Assembly (NCBI GenBank): GCA_025054615.1 | Contig: JANWZO010000023.1 | Span: forward strand, 1 to 36,658 | Source: Kiritimatiellia bacterium | Lineage (GTDB): Bacteria > Verrucomicrobiota > Kiritimatiellia > CAIVKH01 | Direction: 5' to 3' | DNA length: 36,658 bases | Part shown: positions 18,682 to 27,347 of the stretch, piece by piece | How the letters are laid out: each line of letters begins with the position of its first letter | Numbering within the stretch: the first letter of the stretch is position 1 | Notes under the pieces: generated by a model | Seen by the model: the letters and a program-made list of their open reading frames with translations, nothing else | Database searches by the model: none | Told to the model about the DNA's origin: nothing | Made by a program: the position numbers and the translations under genes

Positions 18682-20502
18682 ATGGTCGTGCTTTTAGTCC
18701 CATGGTGGAAGCGAGTCTTCACCGGCATCTTGCTTGTCGCGGCCGTCGCATCCCTGGCAGGCACCCTGATCGCTGGATTTTGCGCCTATAGCTGGCAGAG
18801 AAACCGGCTTAGCGATTACGGGATCTACCTCAACATGATGTGGAACACCGCCCACGGGGAGCCATTTCGCTATCTGATCGATGGTTCCTATCTCCGAATT
18901 CATCTGTCCTACACCGTGGGGCTTCTGGGATTTGCATTTCGAATTGTGGATCATCCGATTTTGCTCGTGGTGTTGCAGTGGGCCTGTTCCGCCGTCGGCA
19001 CGCTTATCCTCGTAACAACGGCCCGCAAACTCGGTTTTGAACCGTCTTGGACGGCCGCACTCGCGTTTTTTTATGCGGCCTATCGATTCGTTCAGGCTCT
19101 CCTTGTGCATCAATTTCATGGCGTAGCTCTGTATCTGCTTCTGGTTCCAGCCCTGTATGCGGCGCTGAAATTCCGCTCGAATTGCGCGTGGCCCCTTCTC
19201 GCGCTCACCCTGGGCATCCGGGAAGATGCTTTTTTGGTCATCTTGCCTCTCCTCCTGCATGCCGCGCTGAGGGACCGTCGGCGGGATCGGTGGCTGATGC
19301 TTGCCATGAGCATCCTCTACGGGTTCCTGGCGATCTTCGTGATCTATCCCACGTTGGCCGGTATTTCGATCTTTGAGAAGCGAACTGCGGAAATTCCAAG
19401 TTTAGTTGACCTGGGTGATTATTCCAGGCAAGCCGTCGCCGCTCGTATACGCGCAATCGCACTCGTGGCGACTCCGCTTTTAGTCGCTGGGAAAAGATTT
19501 TTTACAGCGCTCTTTTACCCGTCATTTGCGTTGGCTGTCAGCCTCGCCAGCAAATGGCCATCCCAGTACGGCCTGGGCTCGCATTACGGGGCGTCGGTCG
19601 TCTCTACGATGGCCGTGGGATTGCTCGAAGCTCTTTCGAAAACAAAAAACTCCAGCGATCCGCCAATAAAGTATCGCATCTCCCCATGGTTCCCGCCCCT
19701 ATGGCTCGCGGGGGTGACCATCCTCGTCCACCTCGAAAGCGGGTTTCTTTGGGGCGGAGGCAAAAGCCGCCACTTTTATTACCTTATTAATGAGCGCGCC
19801 ATGTCGATTCTGGCAGCGGCGAAACACATCCCGAAAGATGGCGTACTCATCACCAGCGATGAGCTCGTCGCTTTTTGCGGCAACCGCCGAGACCTGATGG
19901 TGTGGCATATCCCGAGCCGTCCCAAACCTTATGACCATGTCTTTGCCGCCCTAGGCGACCTCCCAAAACTCGACGGCGGTCGTGTCTGGTCCGAACTTCA
20001 GTCCGGAGTCCTTGGCGTTCGTTTTTCCAACGGCCGTTACGCGGTGTTGTCTCGTGGATTCGATACACGCGCGAACCAAGAGGTACTTGAGTTTGCCCGC
20101 CATCGCCTGATCCATGGGTCTGCACGGCACGGCGGAATGGATCTAATGCGCGGCGATCTTCCGGTGCGCTATTGGGAAGGCGATGGTTCCCGAGCGCCCA
20201 TCAATCTCTCGCATGGCCGATTTTGGCGACTGGACCCCGGCGTTTATTCGTTCACGCTCGAGTACGTCGCCGAAACTCCGCGAAGGTCGGTTCGAAAAAC
20301 ATGGGGCTGGTTTAGCCTTCATCTCTTGAATTCTCCGGAGGAACTTGCGCGAGCTGAGATCCCACCTGTGGCCGGGTCTGCCGGCGATTTACAAACGCTG
20401 GATCTTGAGTTCACCAACAGCCAGAGCTGCAATATCGAATTCCGAGTGACAGGTGGGGATGCACCGCTTTGGCTTTATCGAGTGAAATATCATCCCCGAT
20501 AA
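18682..20502 (+). CDS. DUF2079 polytopic membrane protein (GT-C-like)
   Basis: A 606-residue protein with about ten membrane helices in the first 380 residues and a soluble C-terminal part. It matches DUF2079: LSDYGIYLNMMWNTAHGEPF near residue 45, LVVLQWACSAVGTLIL, LLVHQFHGVALYLLLVPALY and LTLGIREDAFLVILPLLL. The family resembles GT-C glycosyltransferases that use lipid-linked sugars, with an Asp in the first external loop; no member's reaction is assigned here. The C-terminal 200 residues include a beta-rich stretch. The gene stands alone, ATG at 18682, followed by a hairpin terminator. Confidence 0.75.
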   Translation: MVVLLVPWWKRVFTGILLVAAVASLAGTLIAGFCAYSWQRNRLSDYGIYLNMMWNTAHGEPFRYLIDGSYLRIHLSYTVGLLGFAFRIVDHPILLVVLQWACSAVGTLILVTTARKLGFEPSWTAALAFFYAAYRFVQALLVHQFHGVALYLLLVPALYAALKFRSNCAWPLLALTLGIREDAFLVILPLLLHAALRDRRRDRWLMLAMSILYGFLAIFVIYPTLAGISIFEKRTAEIPSLVDLGDYSRQAVAARIRAIALVATPLLVAGKRFFTALFYPSFALAVSLASKWPSQYGLGSHYGASVVSTMAVGLLEALSKTKNSSDPPIKYRISPWFPPLWLAGVTILVHLESGFLWGGGKSRHFYYLINERAMSILAAAKHIPKDGVLITSDELVAFCGNRRDLMVWHIPSRPKPYDHVFAALGDLPKLDGGRVWSELQSGVLGVRFSNGRYAVLSRGFDTRANQEVLEFARHRLIHGSARHGGMDLMRGDLPVRYWEGDGSRAPINLSHGRFWRLDPGVYSFTLEYVAETPRRSVRKTWGWFSLHLLNSPEELARAEIPPVAGSAGDLQTLDLEFTNSQSCNIEFRVTGGDAPLWLYRVKYHPR

Positions 20503-20846
20503 TTTATCCGGAGAAAAAACGGATTTGAGCGAGCACAGAACGTCAAAATTTTTTAAAAGGTCGACGTCCGGCTAGGCCGGGATTTTTGTGGGGTGCGGCA
20601 AGCCGGATCATCTCAGTGTTCATGAAGTACGGGGCCGGCTTCAGTCGTTCCATTTGCACGCCTAATCGCGCCTTTAACCGCACTTCTGAAACGTGCGATC
20701 GTTGGGCGAGAGTCGGGATGGACCAATAGTTGGTTAAGCAATGAGGCTTTCGGACAGTCAGCTTCCTCGATCTCACGGTTGCTCGCGGTCGCCGTTCATG
20801 CGAATCAGTGGCCGAGGAAGGGCTGTCAGCCGCGAAATCGAGCATG
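20503..20846. other. Intergenic region with a terminator, no gene recognised
   Basis: The 344 bases between the DUF2079 gene and the convergent rhomboid gene contain the terminator at 20567-20587. A 100-residue minus-strand frame (20543-20845) has unremarkable composition and no recognised domain. It may be chance or a gene remnant, so no gene is called. Confidence 0.5.
20567..20587 (+). terminator. Intrinsic terminator after the DUF2079 gene
   Basis: CCGGC (20568-20572) pairs with GCCGG (20576-20580) around a three-base loop. The hairpin is followed by GATTTTT. It lies 65 bases after the stop codon at 20502. The stem is short, so strength is moderate. Confidence 0.55.
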
Positions 20847-21563
20847 CTAGAATGACCGAGTGGCCATCAGTGCGAATGACAGAGCGGACGCCAGTCCCAA
20901 AAGCGCCGAAAGACCCCCCCAAATCGGGGTGAGCATGTCGCGATATCGCCGTTCTCGCTCCACGAGGAACCCGCATAAGGATCCCGCCAGCAGACCGCCG
21001 AAATGACAACCGTGAGCGGCGCCGACTAACAGCCCGAACAGAAACCCATACGCTGCCCACCTGAGGAAAAAGGCCCGCTGTTCTCGGCCAAACTGACCTC
21101 CGTAAAAATGCCAATAACTAATCCCAAATCCAACAAGGCCGAATAAGCCCCCCGACGCTCCAGCAATCAAATCCGACGCGGGCCCCCTGGCCAGCAATTC
21201 CGCGGCTGCGCCGCCGAGCAGCGACAATAGGTAGGCGACGGAAAAACGCGCTGTGCCAACCTCGGATTCGATCGCCGGCCCCACCTGCGAAAGCGCAATC
21301 ATGTTGAAGGCCAGATGCAGTGCGCCCACGTGGATGAATCCGTAGGTAATCGCGCGCCAGTATTCGCCCTGGAATAACGCAGCAGGGACAAGCGCACCCA
21401 TGCGAAATAGCATGTCGGGCTCCGGGGCAAATAATTGATGCGTCCCAAAGAGCGCCATCGCGACCAGCGTGTTGGCGAGATTCAGGCCCACAAACAAATT
21501 GGCCGCTGGCACTTTTCGCGGGACGAATTGGACCAGGCGTTTCATCGGGTCGAACAAGCGCAT
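20847..21563 (-). CDS. Rhomboid-family intramembrane serine protease
   Basis: A 238-residue protein with six or seven membrane helices. Catalytic Ser137 lies in GASGGLFGL. The partner His is in AHGCHFGGLLAG (His187 by alignment, with His184 also nearby). The conserved His-Asn pair is in ALHLAFNMIALSQVGPAIE (His83, Asn87). Rhomboids cleave membrane proteins within or near the bilayer. The frame opens further upstream inside recR, but ATG 21563 begins four bases after the recR stop and gives the normal size. It ends the dnaX-ybaB-recR cluster. Confidence 0.88.
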   Translation of the reverse strand: MRLFDPMKRLVQFVPRKVPAANLFVGLNLANTLVAMALFGTHQLFAPEPDMLFRMGALVPAALFQGEYWRAITYGFIHVGALHLAFNMIALSQVGPAIESEVGTARFSVAYLLSLLGGAAAELLARGPASDLIAGASGGLFGLVGFGISYWHFYGGQFGREQRAFFLRWAAYGFLFGLLVGAAHGCHFGGLLAGSLCGFLVERERRYRDMLTPIWGGLSALLGLASALSFALMATRSF

Positions 21564-21567
21564 CGAT

Positions 21568-22164
21568 CTACCAAGGTTGGCGAAGTTCCAACGCGCGGGC
21601 CAGCGTGACCGCGTCCATGTAGGCAAGTCCGCTGCCGGCCGGAATTCCACGCGCAGGGCGGGTCACTGCGACGCCCATCGAACGGAGCGTCTCGGTGAGG
21701 TAAGACGCAGTCGCATCGCCCTCTACGTCTGAATTCAGCGCCAGGATGACTTCACGGATTCCCTCTCGACGCACTCGGTCTAAAAGCGCCTCAATTCTGA
21801 GGGATTTTGGGCTCTCGCCTCGCATGGGGGACAACCGGCCCATCAGGGCGTGATACCTGCCCTTGAAGGCCCTCGCCCGCTCCATCAGCAAAATATCGCC
21901 GGGTTCTTCCACGACGCAAAGCACGCCATTTTCCCGACGCGGATCGGAGCAAAGGGCACAGGGATCTTGATCGCGGGCCGTGATGTTTCCGCAAAGACGG
22001 CACGGCGTCAAAGTTTGAACCGCATGATCAAGAGCGCGAAGCAACGCAGCGCCCATCCCGTCTGGATCTCGCAAAAGAGCGAATGCGATCCTTTCCGCGG
22101 AGCGTCGGCCAATTCCGGGCAGGCGGGTGAGCGTCGCAATGAGATGGTCCAGCGCCTCCGCCAC
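21568..22164 (-). CDS. recR: Recombination mediator RecR
   Basis: A 198-residue protein of the RecFOR pathway that helps load RecA at gaps. Domains in order are an HhH motif (LIATLTRLPGIGRRSAERIAF), a four-Cys zinc finger (CRLCGNITARDQDPCALC), a Toprim domain (LCVVEEPGDILLMERARAF, then HALMGRLSPMRG) and a C-terminal Walker-B-like part (VTRPARGIPAGSGLAYMDAVTLARAL). It starts with GTG 22164, six bases after ybaB, in the standard dnaX-ybaB-recR order. Confidence 0.96.
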   Translation of the reverse strand: MAEALDHLIATLTRLPGIGRRSAERIAFALLRDPDGMGAALLRALDHAVQTLTPCRLCGNITARDQDPCALCSDPRRENGVLCVVEEPGDILLMERARAFKGRYHALMGRLSPMRGESPKSLRIEALLDRVRREGIREVILALNSDVEGDATASYLTETLRSMGVAVTRPARGIPAGSGLAYMDAVTLARALELRQPW

Positions 22165-22170
22165 GCGGAT

Positions 22171-22476
22171 CTAAAGGCCAGGAATCTTCAAACCGCCGGT
22201 AATTTTGGCCATTTCCGCGGCCGCTGACTCTCGCGCGGCATTCAGGGCTCCATTCACGGCAGCAAGGATCACGTCCTGCAACATTTCCACATCCGTCGGA
22301 TCGACTGCAGCCGGCGAAATTTCAATTTTCTTGATCGTCATATCGCCGCCGGCGACGGCCGTCACCGATCCCCCACCGGCGGTGAAGGCATATTCCCTGA
22401 CTGCGAGATCCTCCTGCAGCTTCCGAATATTTTCCTGCATCTCAGCGGCTTGTTTCATCAATTTCATGACATTCAT
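22171..22476 (-). CDS. ybaB: YbaB/EbfC family nucleoid-associated protein
   Basis: A 101-residue dimeric DNA-binding protein that coats the nucleoid. The N-terminal helix MNVMKLMKQAAEMQENIRKLQEDL and the strand region EYAFTAGGGSVTAVAGGDM followed by IKKIEISPAAVDPTDVEML are typical. It lies 12 bases after dnaX and 6 before recR, the conserved gene order. Confidence 0.94.
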   Translation of the reverse strand: MNVMKLMKQAAEMQENIRKLQEDLAVREYAFTAGGGSVTAVAGGDMTIKKIEISPAAVDPTDVEMLQDVILAAVNGALNAARESAAAEMAKITGGLKIPGL

Positions 22477-22488
22477 GGATCGTTTCCT

Positions 22489-24252
22489 TTATTCGCGAAT
22501 TTCTGCGATGTCGCCGTTGAAAAGGTCAATGGTCCGGCGAACCGCGGGATTATCCACCAGCTCGAGCCGCGACACGCGAACCGCGGCATCCTGTGACGAC
22601 TGCACGGTCTGCGGTTGCGGCGTGGATGGCGTTTCCACCGGCGGCTCTCCGATCGAAAATTCCACAATCACAGGGCGCCGCAACATCTTCTCGATGGCCT
22701 TCTGAATTTGCGCCTGATTTCGAGGCGTCCGTACCCGTTCACAACTCTCAGAGAACTCCGGATCGAACGAAATCCGCACTCGATTGCCCTGTACGGCCAC
22801 AGGGTGAGCATCCTTCAGCCCGGAGCGAATCGCGGGATTTACGGCTCCCAGTTGATCAAGGAGGGTAGGCCACTTCGCCAACAACAGGCGGAGGGATGCT
22901 TCGTCATCCATTGCATCCGCGCCATATGACGCCGACTTGGATTCCTTGGGCAGCGCCGAAACCCTTTCGGTCTGGCCTGCAGGCGTGGGCCCTATAGAAT
23001 CAGGAGCCGATGCCATGGGCGTTGAATTGTTTGTCGGGGGCGTTTCGGACGGCGAACGAGGCGCCGAGACTGTGGAACCCTCGGCTTCCGACCCGCTCGA
23101 TTCGAGGGCGACCAGGACATCCTCCAAGGAAACTGAGGAGGCGGTTCGCGCGGCACGAACGAGGGCGAGTTCGAGCAACGTGCGTCGCGACAATGAGTAA
23201 CGCATCTGGGCCTGAACTTCCACCAGAATGTCGCCGATCCTCGATAGCCGTGCGAGGTCCAGGCGAGACGCCTGGGCACGCATCAGGTCCAGCCGAGAAC
23301 TTTCGCCCGCGGCCTCCGACTCGCCCAACAGTCGGCCTGTACAAGAAACCACCATCAGGTCACGAATGTAGTCGAGCAACTCAACCGATACGCGCATCAA
23401 ATCCTTCCCCGCCGCGTCCATCTCCGCGATCAGCCTGAAAATACCCGCGGCATCGCCGGAAAGGACTGCGTCCACCAAATTTTGCATCTGCGCCCATGAG
23501 ACCAGTCCAAATACGGATAACACATCCGACTCACGGATCGTATTCCCACAAAAGGAGATCAACTGGTCCAAAACGGATTCCGCGTCTCGCAACCCCCCTT
23601 CCGCGCCGCGCGCGATGGCGAGAGCAGCGTCCGGCTCTAGATCTACCCCCTCCGCCTTCGCAATCTTCTCAAGGGTCTGCGAAATCGCGGAGACCGGGAT
23701 CCTTCGCAGGTCGAACCGCTGGCATCGGGAAAGAATCGTCGGGGGGATTTTCTGGGGCTCGGTGGTGGCGAAAACGAATTTCACATGCGGAGGCGGCTCC
23801 TCCAAGGTCTTTAGCAACGCATTGAACGACGAGATCGATAGCATATGGACCTCGTCGACAATGAAGACCCTGTAGCGCACATGCGCAGGCCGAAATCCGA
23901 TATTATCGAGGATGATCTCGCGAACGCGGTCGACCTGCGTGTTGGAAGCCGCGTCGAATTCCAGGACGTCGAGGCAGCGCCCCTCCGAAATCGAAAGGCA
24001 GGCCTCGCACCGGTTACACGGTTCCGCAGTCGGCCCCTTCTCACAATTGATCGCCTTTGCGTAAATGCGGGCAAGGGTGGTTTTGCCCACGCCGCGCGGC
24101 CCGACAAATAGATAGGCGTTCGCCAGGCGTCCTGAACGGACCGCATTGGCAAGCGTCCGCGTCACATGCTCTTGCGCGACCACCTCTTCGAAGCGCTGCG
24201 GCCGATACTTGCGGGCTAGTGTTACGTGATGGGTCGTCTGCGGTTCGGGCAC
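22489..24252 (-). CDS. dnaX: DNA polymerase III subunits gamma and tau
   Basis: A 587-residue AAA+ clamp-loader subunit. It begins RKYRPQRFEEVVAQEHVTRTL. Walker A is VGPRGVGKTTLARIYAKA, the zinc module is CEKGPTAEPCNRCEAC, and Walker B is VFIVDEVHMLS. Sensor 1 and the SRC motif are in ATTEPQKIPPTILSRCQRFD. The C-terminal part from about residue 360 is a low-complexity linker plus a tau-like domain. No A-rich slippery site was noticed for a shorter gamma form. The start is GTG 24252. The SRP RNA gene lies 73 bases upstream on the same strand. Confidence 0.96.
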   Translation of the reverse strand: MPEPQTTHHVTLARKYRPQRFEEVVAQEHVTRTLANAVRSGRLANAYLFVGPRGVGKTTLARIYAKAINCEKGPTAEPCNRCEACLSISEGRCLDVLEFDAASNTQVDRVREIILDNIGFRPAHVRYRVFIVDEVHMLSISSFNALLKTLEEPPPHVKFVFATTEPQKIPPTILSRCQRFDLRRIPVSAISQTLEKIAKAEGVDLEPDAALAIARGAEGGLRDAESVLDQLISFCGNTIRESDVLSVFGLVSWAQMQNLVDAVLSGDAAGIFRLIAEMDAAGKDLMRVSVELLDYIRDLMVVSCTGRLLGESEAAGESSRLDLMRAQASRLDLARLSRIGDILVEVQAQMRYSLSRRTLLELALVRAARTASSVSLEDVLVALESSGSEAEGSTVSAPRSPSETPPTNNSTPMASAPDSIGPTPAGQTERVSALPKESKSASYGADAMDDEASLRLLLAKWPTLLDQLGAVNPAIRSGLKDAHPVAVQGNRVRISFDPEFSESCERVRTPRNQAQIQKAIEKMLRRPVIVEFSIGEPPVETPSTPQPQTVQSSQDAAVRVSRLELVDNPAVRRTIDLFNGDIAEIRE

Positions 24253-24325
24253 GGCAATCTCACCTCAAACAGGTCTCAACTCTGGAACGGGAAACAGCGC
24301 GCGCCGCTGCCCCGCCTTTCGCCTG

Positions 24326-24419
<94 letters not shown>

Positions 24420-24581
24420 GCGAAGCGATCGTGAGGTGCGCTCGCGCGCCTTCCTGAACTTCACGACCGTACCCCGGGTCACCCCAACAGGCAAGCTCGC
24501 AAAAGCTGACCCTCTTCGATGAATTCGTTGAACGTAGGCGCATGTGTAGTGTCATATAATCATCAGAGCTAGAGGCCTTCG

Positions 24582-24947
24582 TTGAAATCCGTTCAGTGGA
24601 TTATTATCGCGATTTACACGGCTGGTCTGGCGGCAGCCGCCCCCGTGCGTTGGGTCGATTTGCCCGTGAAAAATCTTTGTTGTTGCGAGAACTCTTCCAA
24701 AGATGCAGGGGGTTGTTGCTGTCAGGATAATACTTCTTCCAGTCGAGATTTAGGAGATTCAACCTGCGCGGGGTCTGCGTGCTCTTGCAAGTCAATGCCA
24801 GCGGGATCTACGGCGGCCATTTTACCTCCTCAGGGCGAAGCGCCCGAAATAGGCGCCCCATCCCATTCGGTCTTCCCATCCGACGCCTCGGCGCAATCGC
24901 GAACGGATGGCCCACTGGCTCCTCCGCCAATTCGCCCGCTGACCTGA
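24582..24947 (+). CDS. Secreted Cys-rich small protein, function unknown
   Basis: A 121-residue protein starting at TTG 24582 with TAGAGG about six bases upstream. The first 20 residues (KSVQWIIIAIYTAGLAAAA) form a signal peptide. The mature part has nine Cys within about 45 residues, arranged as CCC, CCC, then C, C and CxC. A Pro/Ser-rich tail without Cys follows. A TATAAT box lies at 24555-24560 but with poor -35 spacing. I do not recognise a family. The Cys clusters and the neighbour at 25019 suggest metal binding or disulfide structure outside the cytoplasm. It is divergent from the SRP RNA. Confidence 0.6.
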   Translation: MKSVQWIIIAIYTAGLAAAAPVRWVDLPVKNLCCCENSSKDAGGCCCQDNTSSSRDLGDSTCAGSACSCKSMPAGSTAAILPPQGEAPEIGAPSHSVFPSDASAQSRTDGPLAPPPIRPLT

Positions 24948-24962
24948 CACAAGTAGTTGTAC

Positions 24963-24979
24963 CGGGTTTCAACCCGTTT
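24963..24979 (+). terminator. Weak hairpin between the two Cys-rich genes
   Basis: CGGGT and ACCCG flank a TTCA loop and are followed by TTT. It lies 16 bases after the first Cys-rich gene and could act as a partial terminator or processing site that separates expression of the two genes. Confidence 0.3.
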
Positions 24980-25018
24980 ACGTGTCCAAACAGAAAACGA
25001 CCCGAATCGGAGGATTCC

Positions 25019-25219
25019 ATGAAATTCATTTTGATGATGCTGTTGAACATGGGGGTTGTTCTTCAGGGGGCATTTGCAGCAGGCTCGGACGCAGAGTCGA
25101 CAGATGACGCGGCGCGAAAGCCGGCATTGTGCATCTGTTGCAAGTGCGACCCGTGCTCCTGCGAACCTTGCGCTTGCTGCAAGTGCAGCGGCGAATGCAA
25201 CTGCCCGAAGAAGGGCTGA
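25019..25219 (+). CDS. Secreted metallothionein-like Cys-rich peptide
   Basis: A 66-residue protein. ATG 25019 is chosen over a longer upstream frame because CGGAGG sits just before it and because it gives a clean signal peptide (KFILMMLLNMGVVLQGAFA, cleavage after AFA). The mature peptide is about 46 residues. Its last third has 12 Cys in about 25 residues, in CxC, CC and CxxC spacings with Lys, Asp and Glu between them. It contains no His or aromatic residue. The composition is like metallothioneins, which bind Zn, Cd or Cu(I) through thiolates, but those are normally cytoplasmic. No family match can be claimed. It is followed by a very strong terminator. Confidence 0.7.
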   Translation: MKFILMMLLNMGVVLQGAFAAGSDAESTDDAARKPALCICCKCDPCSCEPCACCKCSGECNCPKKG

Positions 25220-25235
25220 TTCACCAACCCCGATC

Positions 25236-25276
25236 GATCCGCCCGGCGCCCAGCCGCCGGGCGGATCTTTCTTTTT
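25236..25276 (+). terminator. Strong intrinsic terminator of the Cys-rich gene pair
   Basis: A perfect 13-bp stem (25236-25248 with 25255-25267, GATCCGCCCGGCG and its complement) surrounds a six-base loop. It is followed by TTTCTTTTT. It lies 17 bases after the stop codon at 25219 and is the clearest terminator in the window. Confidence 0.92.
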
Positions 25277-25415
25277 GCCGCACGACGAAGGGCTGATGAT
25301 CCTATTTTTCGATCCGCTACAGCCTTTGCTGCCGGCGCCCAATTTGAACCTTCGCAGTTTCTGTAATCAGGGAAGTGTAATCGATGTAGGAAGACCTTTG
25401 CAGAGTTGACTTAAA

Positions 25416-25444
25416 TTTTCAGTTTTGCAAAAATTAGTTATAAT
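25416..25444 (+). promoter_or_regulatory. Sigma70-type promoter upstream of the exonuclease gene
   Basis: A consensus -10 box TATAAT (25439-25444) has TTTTCA 17 bases upstream. The surroundings are unusually AT-rich for this window. The expected transcript starts near 25451, about 60 bases before the GTG at 25511. A TTGACT at 25406 is better as a -35 box but too far away. Confidence 0.55.
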
Positions 25445-25510
25445 TTCATATGATCCAACTACTTGCAATTGCTACTACCAACTCAAAATTCCATGTGGTA
25501 AATTGATGGC

Positions 25511-26179
25511 GTGCGTGGCGCTTTCGAGCAACTTCTGCTACCGCTCGGTTCGATTGCGGGTCCGAGACATTCGGGCTCAGAGGGGATCATCTCCATCACC
25601 CGAGATGCGCTAAATTCACTGCCCATCATCAGCTTCAAGGGACGGATTCATCTCGTGGATTCGGATGCCGCACTCGAGTCGGCCATTCGCTCGATCAGTC
25701 GATCGAAAATACTGGGGTTCGATACTGAAACCAAACCCGTTTTCAAGGTCGGCGTTTCCCACCCGCCTGCTTTGGTGCAACTTGCGGACGAAGGGGAAGC
25801 TTGGATCTTTCAGCTCAAAAAGTTGAAGGTCCTAGCGCCTCTCTTTGAACTTTTAAGCGACACTTCCATTATCAAAGCGGGTATCGCCTTGGCTGACGAC
25901 CTGAAAAAGTTGCGAGAACTGCACCCTTTCCAGCCGGGCGGCTTCGCTGAAATCGGCGATCTAGCGAAAAAGCTGGGCTTCAAGCAAACGGGACTCCGCT
26001 CTCTCGCCGGCCTCGTCCTCGGCGTTCGAGTTTCCAAACGGGAACAGCGCTCCAACTGGGCGAGACATCGATTGAAGCCCTCCCAGGTGTCGTATGCAGC
26101 GACCGACGCCTGGATCAGCAGGGAATTGTATATCGCCCTCCAAAAGCGACTGAACGGGGATTTGGCGTGCACGAGCTAA
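25511..26179 (+). CDS. DEDDy 3'-5' exonuclease domain protein (RNase D/WRN-like)
   Basis: A 222-residue protein consisting of one exonuclease domain with no HRDC domain, so shorter than RNase D. Catalytic residues are Asp71 and Glu73 in GFDTETKPVFKVG, an Asp at 129/130 in KAGIALADDLKKL, and Asp199 with Tyr195 in SYAATDAWISRELY. Family members degrade RNA or DNA 3' ends with two metal ions. GTG 25511 is the only usual start codon before the domain, but homologs tend to begin near residue 27, so the true N-terminus is uncertain. The gene is monocistronic and has its own promoter. Confidence 0.85.
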   Translation: MRGAFEQLLLPLGSIAGPRHSGSEGIISITRDALNSLPIISFKGRIHLVDSDAALESAIRSISRSKILGFDTETKPVFKVGVSHPPALVQLADEGEAWIFQLKKLKVLAPLFELLSDTSIIKAGIALADDLKKLRELHPFQPGGFAEIGDLAKKLGFKQTGLRSLAGLVLGVRVSKREQRSNWARHRLKPSQVSYAATDAWISRELYIALQKRLNGDLACTS

Positions 26180-26290
26180 AAAGAACCTCCGCATTATTCG
26201 TAAATGCCTGTAGAGATCCTTTTTCCCGAGCCTAATCCGGTTGATTTAGTATAACAATTAGCCAGATGGGAAATAGTGCGACCCGGCTGA

Positions 26291-27259
26291 TCAGTGTGCT
26301 CGGCAAGATTCGTATAGCATTCCATTGCGCGCGGCACGTCGGATTCGGTCCATGAGTGCGCGACCGATCCCCCTTGATGAAACGGCCTGGCAATAGATCA
26401 CCTTTGCGCCAGCTCTTTCGCTCGCTCGAAAAAATTCGAATACATGGCGAGCGTAGTCGTCGATATCCCGGCAGCCCTTCACCAGTCGTCCCCCTTTCGG
26501 AGGGGATCCGATCCCAATCCATGCCTCGCTATCGGACAATTGTTTCGGGATGCGTGTGCGAATTCTAACGGGAATCGATGGCGCATAATGGCGATGTTTC
26601 AGGCCCGGGCTTCGGCCGCGTGCCTTGTCTCGCGCATTCGCAAGCCGAATATGGGGAACAACCGACCGAAGCGACTCAACGGGAATCGCTCCCGACCGCA
26701 GCACTACGGGTCTCCGGCCCGTGCAGTCGACGACGGTGGATTCGAGTCCAACTTGTGAAGGAGCCCCTTTCAAAATGCAGTCGACTCGTCCGTCCAGATC
26801 CTCGCGAACGGCCTGCCATGTTGTGGGGCTGGGCCGGCCCGAACGGTTTGCCGAAGGCGCCGCGACGGGCGTTCGAGCGGCGCGCAAAAAGGCCAGCGCT
26901 TGCGGATGCGAGGGGAATCGGACACCGACGGTTTCAAGACCCGCCGTCACAGCGTAAGGAACGGCCGGATGGCGCGGCAGAATTACCGTCAGCGGACCCG
27001 GCCAAAATGCATCCATCAATCGGTTTGCGTGTTCTGGAATCGATGCGGCGACGCGATCGAGCTGCGAGCGGCTCGAAATGTGGACAATCAGAGGATTGTC
27101 GGCCGGCCTTCCTTTGGCGGTAAAAATTTTCCCCACCGCGGATGGATTGAAAACATCCGCACCCAGCCCGTAAACGGTTTCCGTAGGAAACGCAACGAGC
27201 CCTCCGTCCCGCAAGATTCGGGCGGCCACATTCGGGCTCATGGTGTAACGTGTTTTCAA
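26291..27259 (-). CDS. L-threonylcarbamoyladenylate synthase (Sua5 type)
   Basis: A 322-residue protein making threonylcarbamoyl-AMP for t6A37 modification of tRNA. The YrdC domain shows GGLVAFPTETVYGLGADVFN, KIFTAKGRPADNPLIVHI, FWPGPLTVILPRH, GVRFPSHPQALAFL and PVAAPSANRSGRPSPTT. A linker SPGLKHRHYAP leads to the Sua5 C-terminal domain, so it is the long form rather than TsaC. Start is TTG 27259 (KTRYTMSPN resembles the KTK start of homologs); ATG 27241 is the alternative. It is divergent from the phosphopantetheinyl transferase. Confidence 0.94.
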   Translation of the reverse strand: MKTRYTMSPNVAARILRDGGLVAFPTETVYGLGADVFNPSAVGKIFTAKGRPADNPLIVHISSRSQLDRVAASIPEHANRLMDAFWPGPLTVILPRHPAVPYAVTAGLETVGVRFPSHPQALAFLRAARTPVAAPSANRSGRPSPTTWQAVREDLDGRVDCILKGAPSQVGLESTVVDCTGRRPVVLRSGAIPVESLRSVVPHIRLANARDKARGRSPGLKHRHYAPSIPVRIRTRIPKQLSDSEAWIGIGSPPKGGRLVKGCRDIDDYARHVFEFFRASERAGAKVIYCQAVSSRGIGRALMDRIRRAARNGMLYESCRAH

Positions 27260-27322
27260 TCGGCGATGATCTCTGGATCAACTAGTGAGCATGATATCAT
27301 TTGAACCAGTCCCATGCGATCC

Positions 27323-27347
27323 GTTCCGGTGGGAGCGGAACCTTTTT
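27323..27347 (+). terminator. Terminator-like hairpin in the leader of the phosphopantetheinyl transferase gene
   Basis: GTTCCG (27323-27328) and CGGAAC (27336-27341) form a perfect 6-bp stem with a seven-base loop. CTTTTT follows at once. It lies 44 bases upstream of the preferred start at 27391, so it could attenuate transcription of that gene. No plus-strand gene reads toward it from nearby. Confidence 0.5.

Noticed and set aside
20543-20845. 100-residue minus-strand frame beside the rhomboid gene
   Set aside because: It overlaps the DUF2079 terminator, has no recognisable domain or ribosome site, and its composition is unremarkable.
22489-24252. Programmed frameshift in dnaX producing gamma
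   Set aside because: No A-rich slippery heptamer was noticed in the region where gamma would end, so no such site is claimed.
24779-25018. N-terminal extension of the metallothionein-like gene
   Set aside because: It overlaps the first Cys-rich gene in another frame and would bury the clear signal peptide that begins at 25019 after CGGAGG.
26180-26290. Possible bidirectional terminator between the exonuclease and Sua5 genes
   Set aside because: There is a TTTTT run but no adjacent stable stem on either strand.
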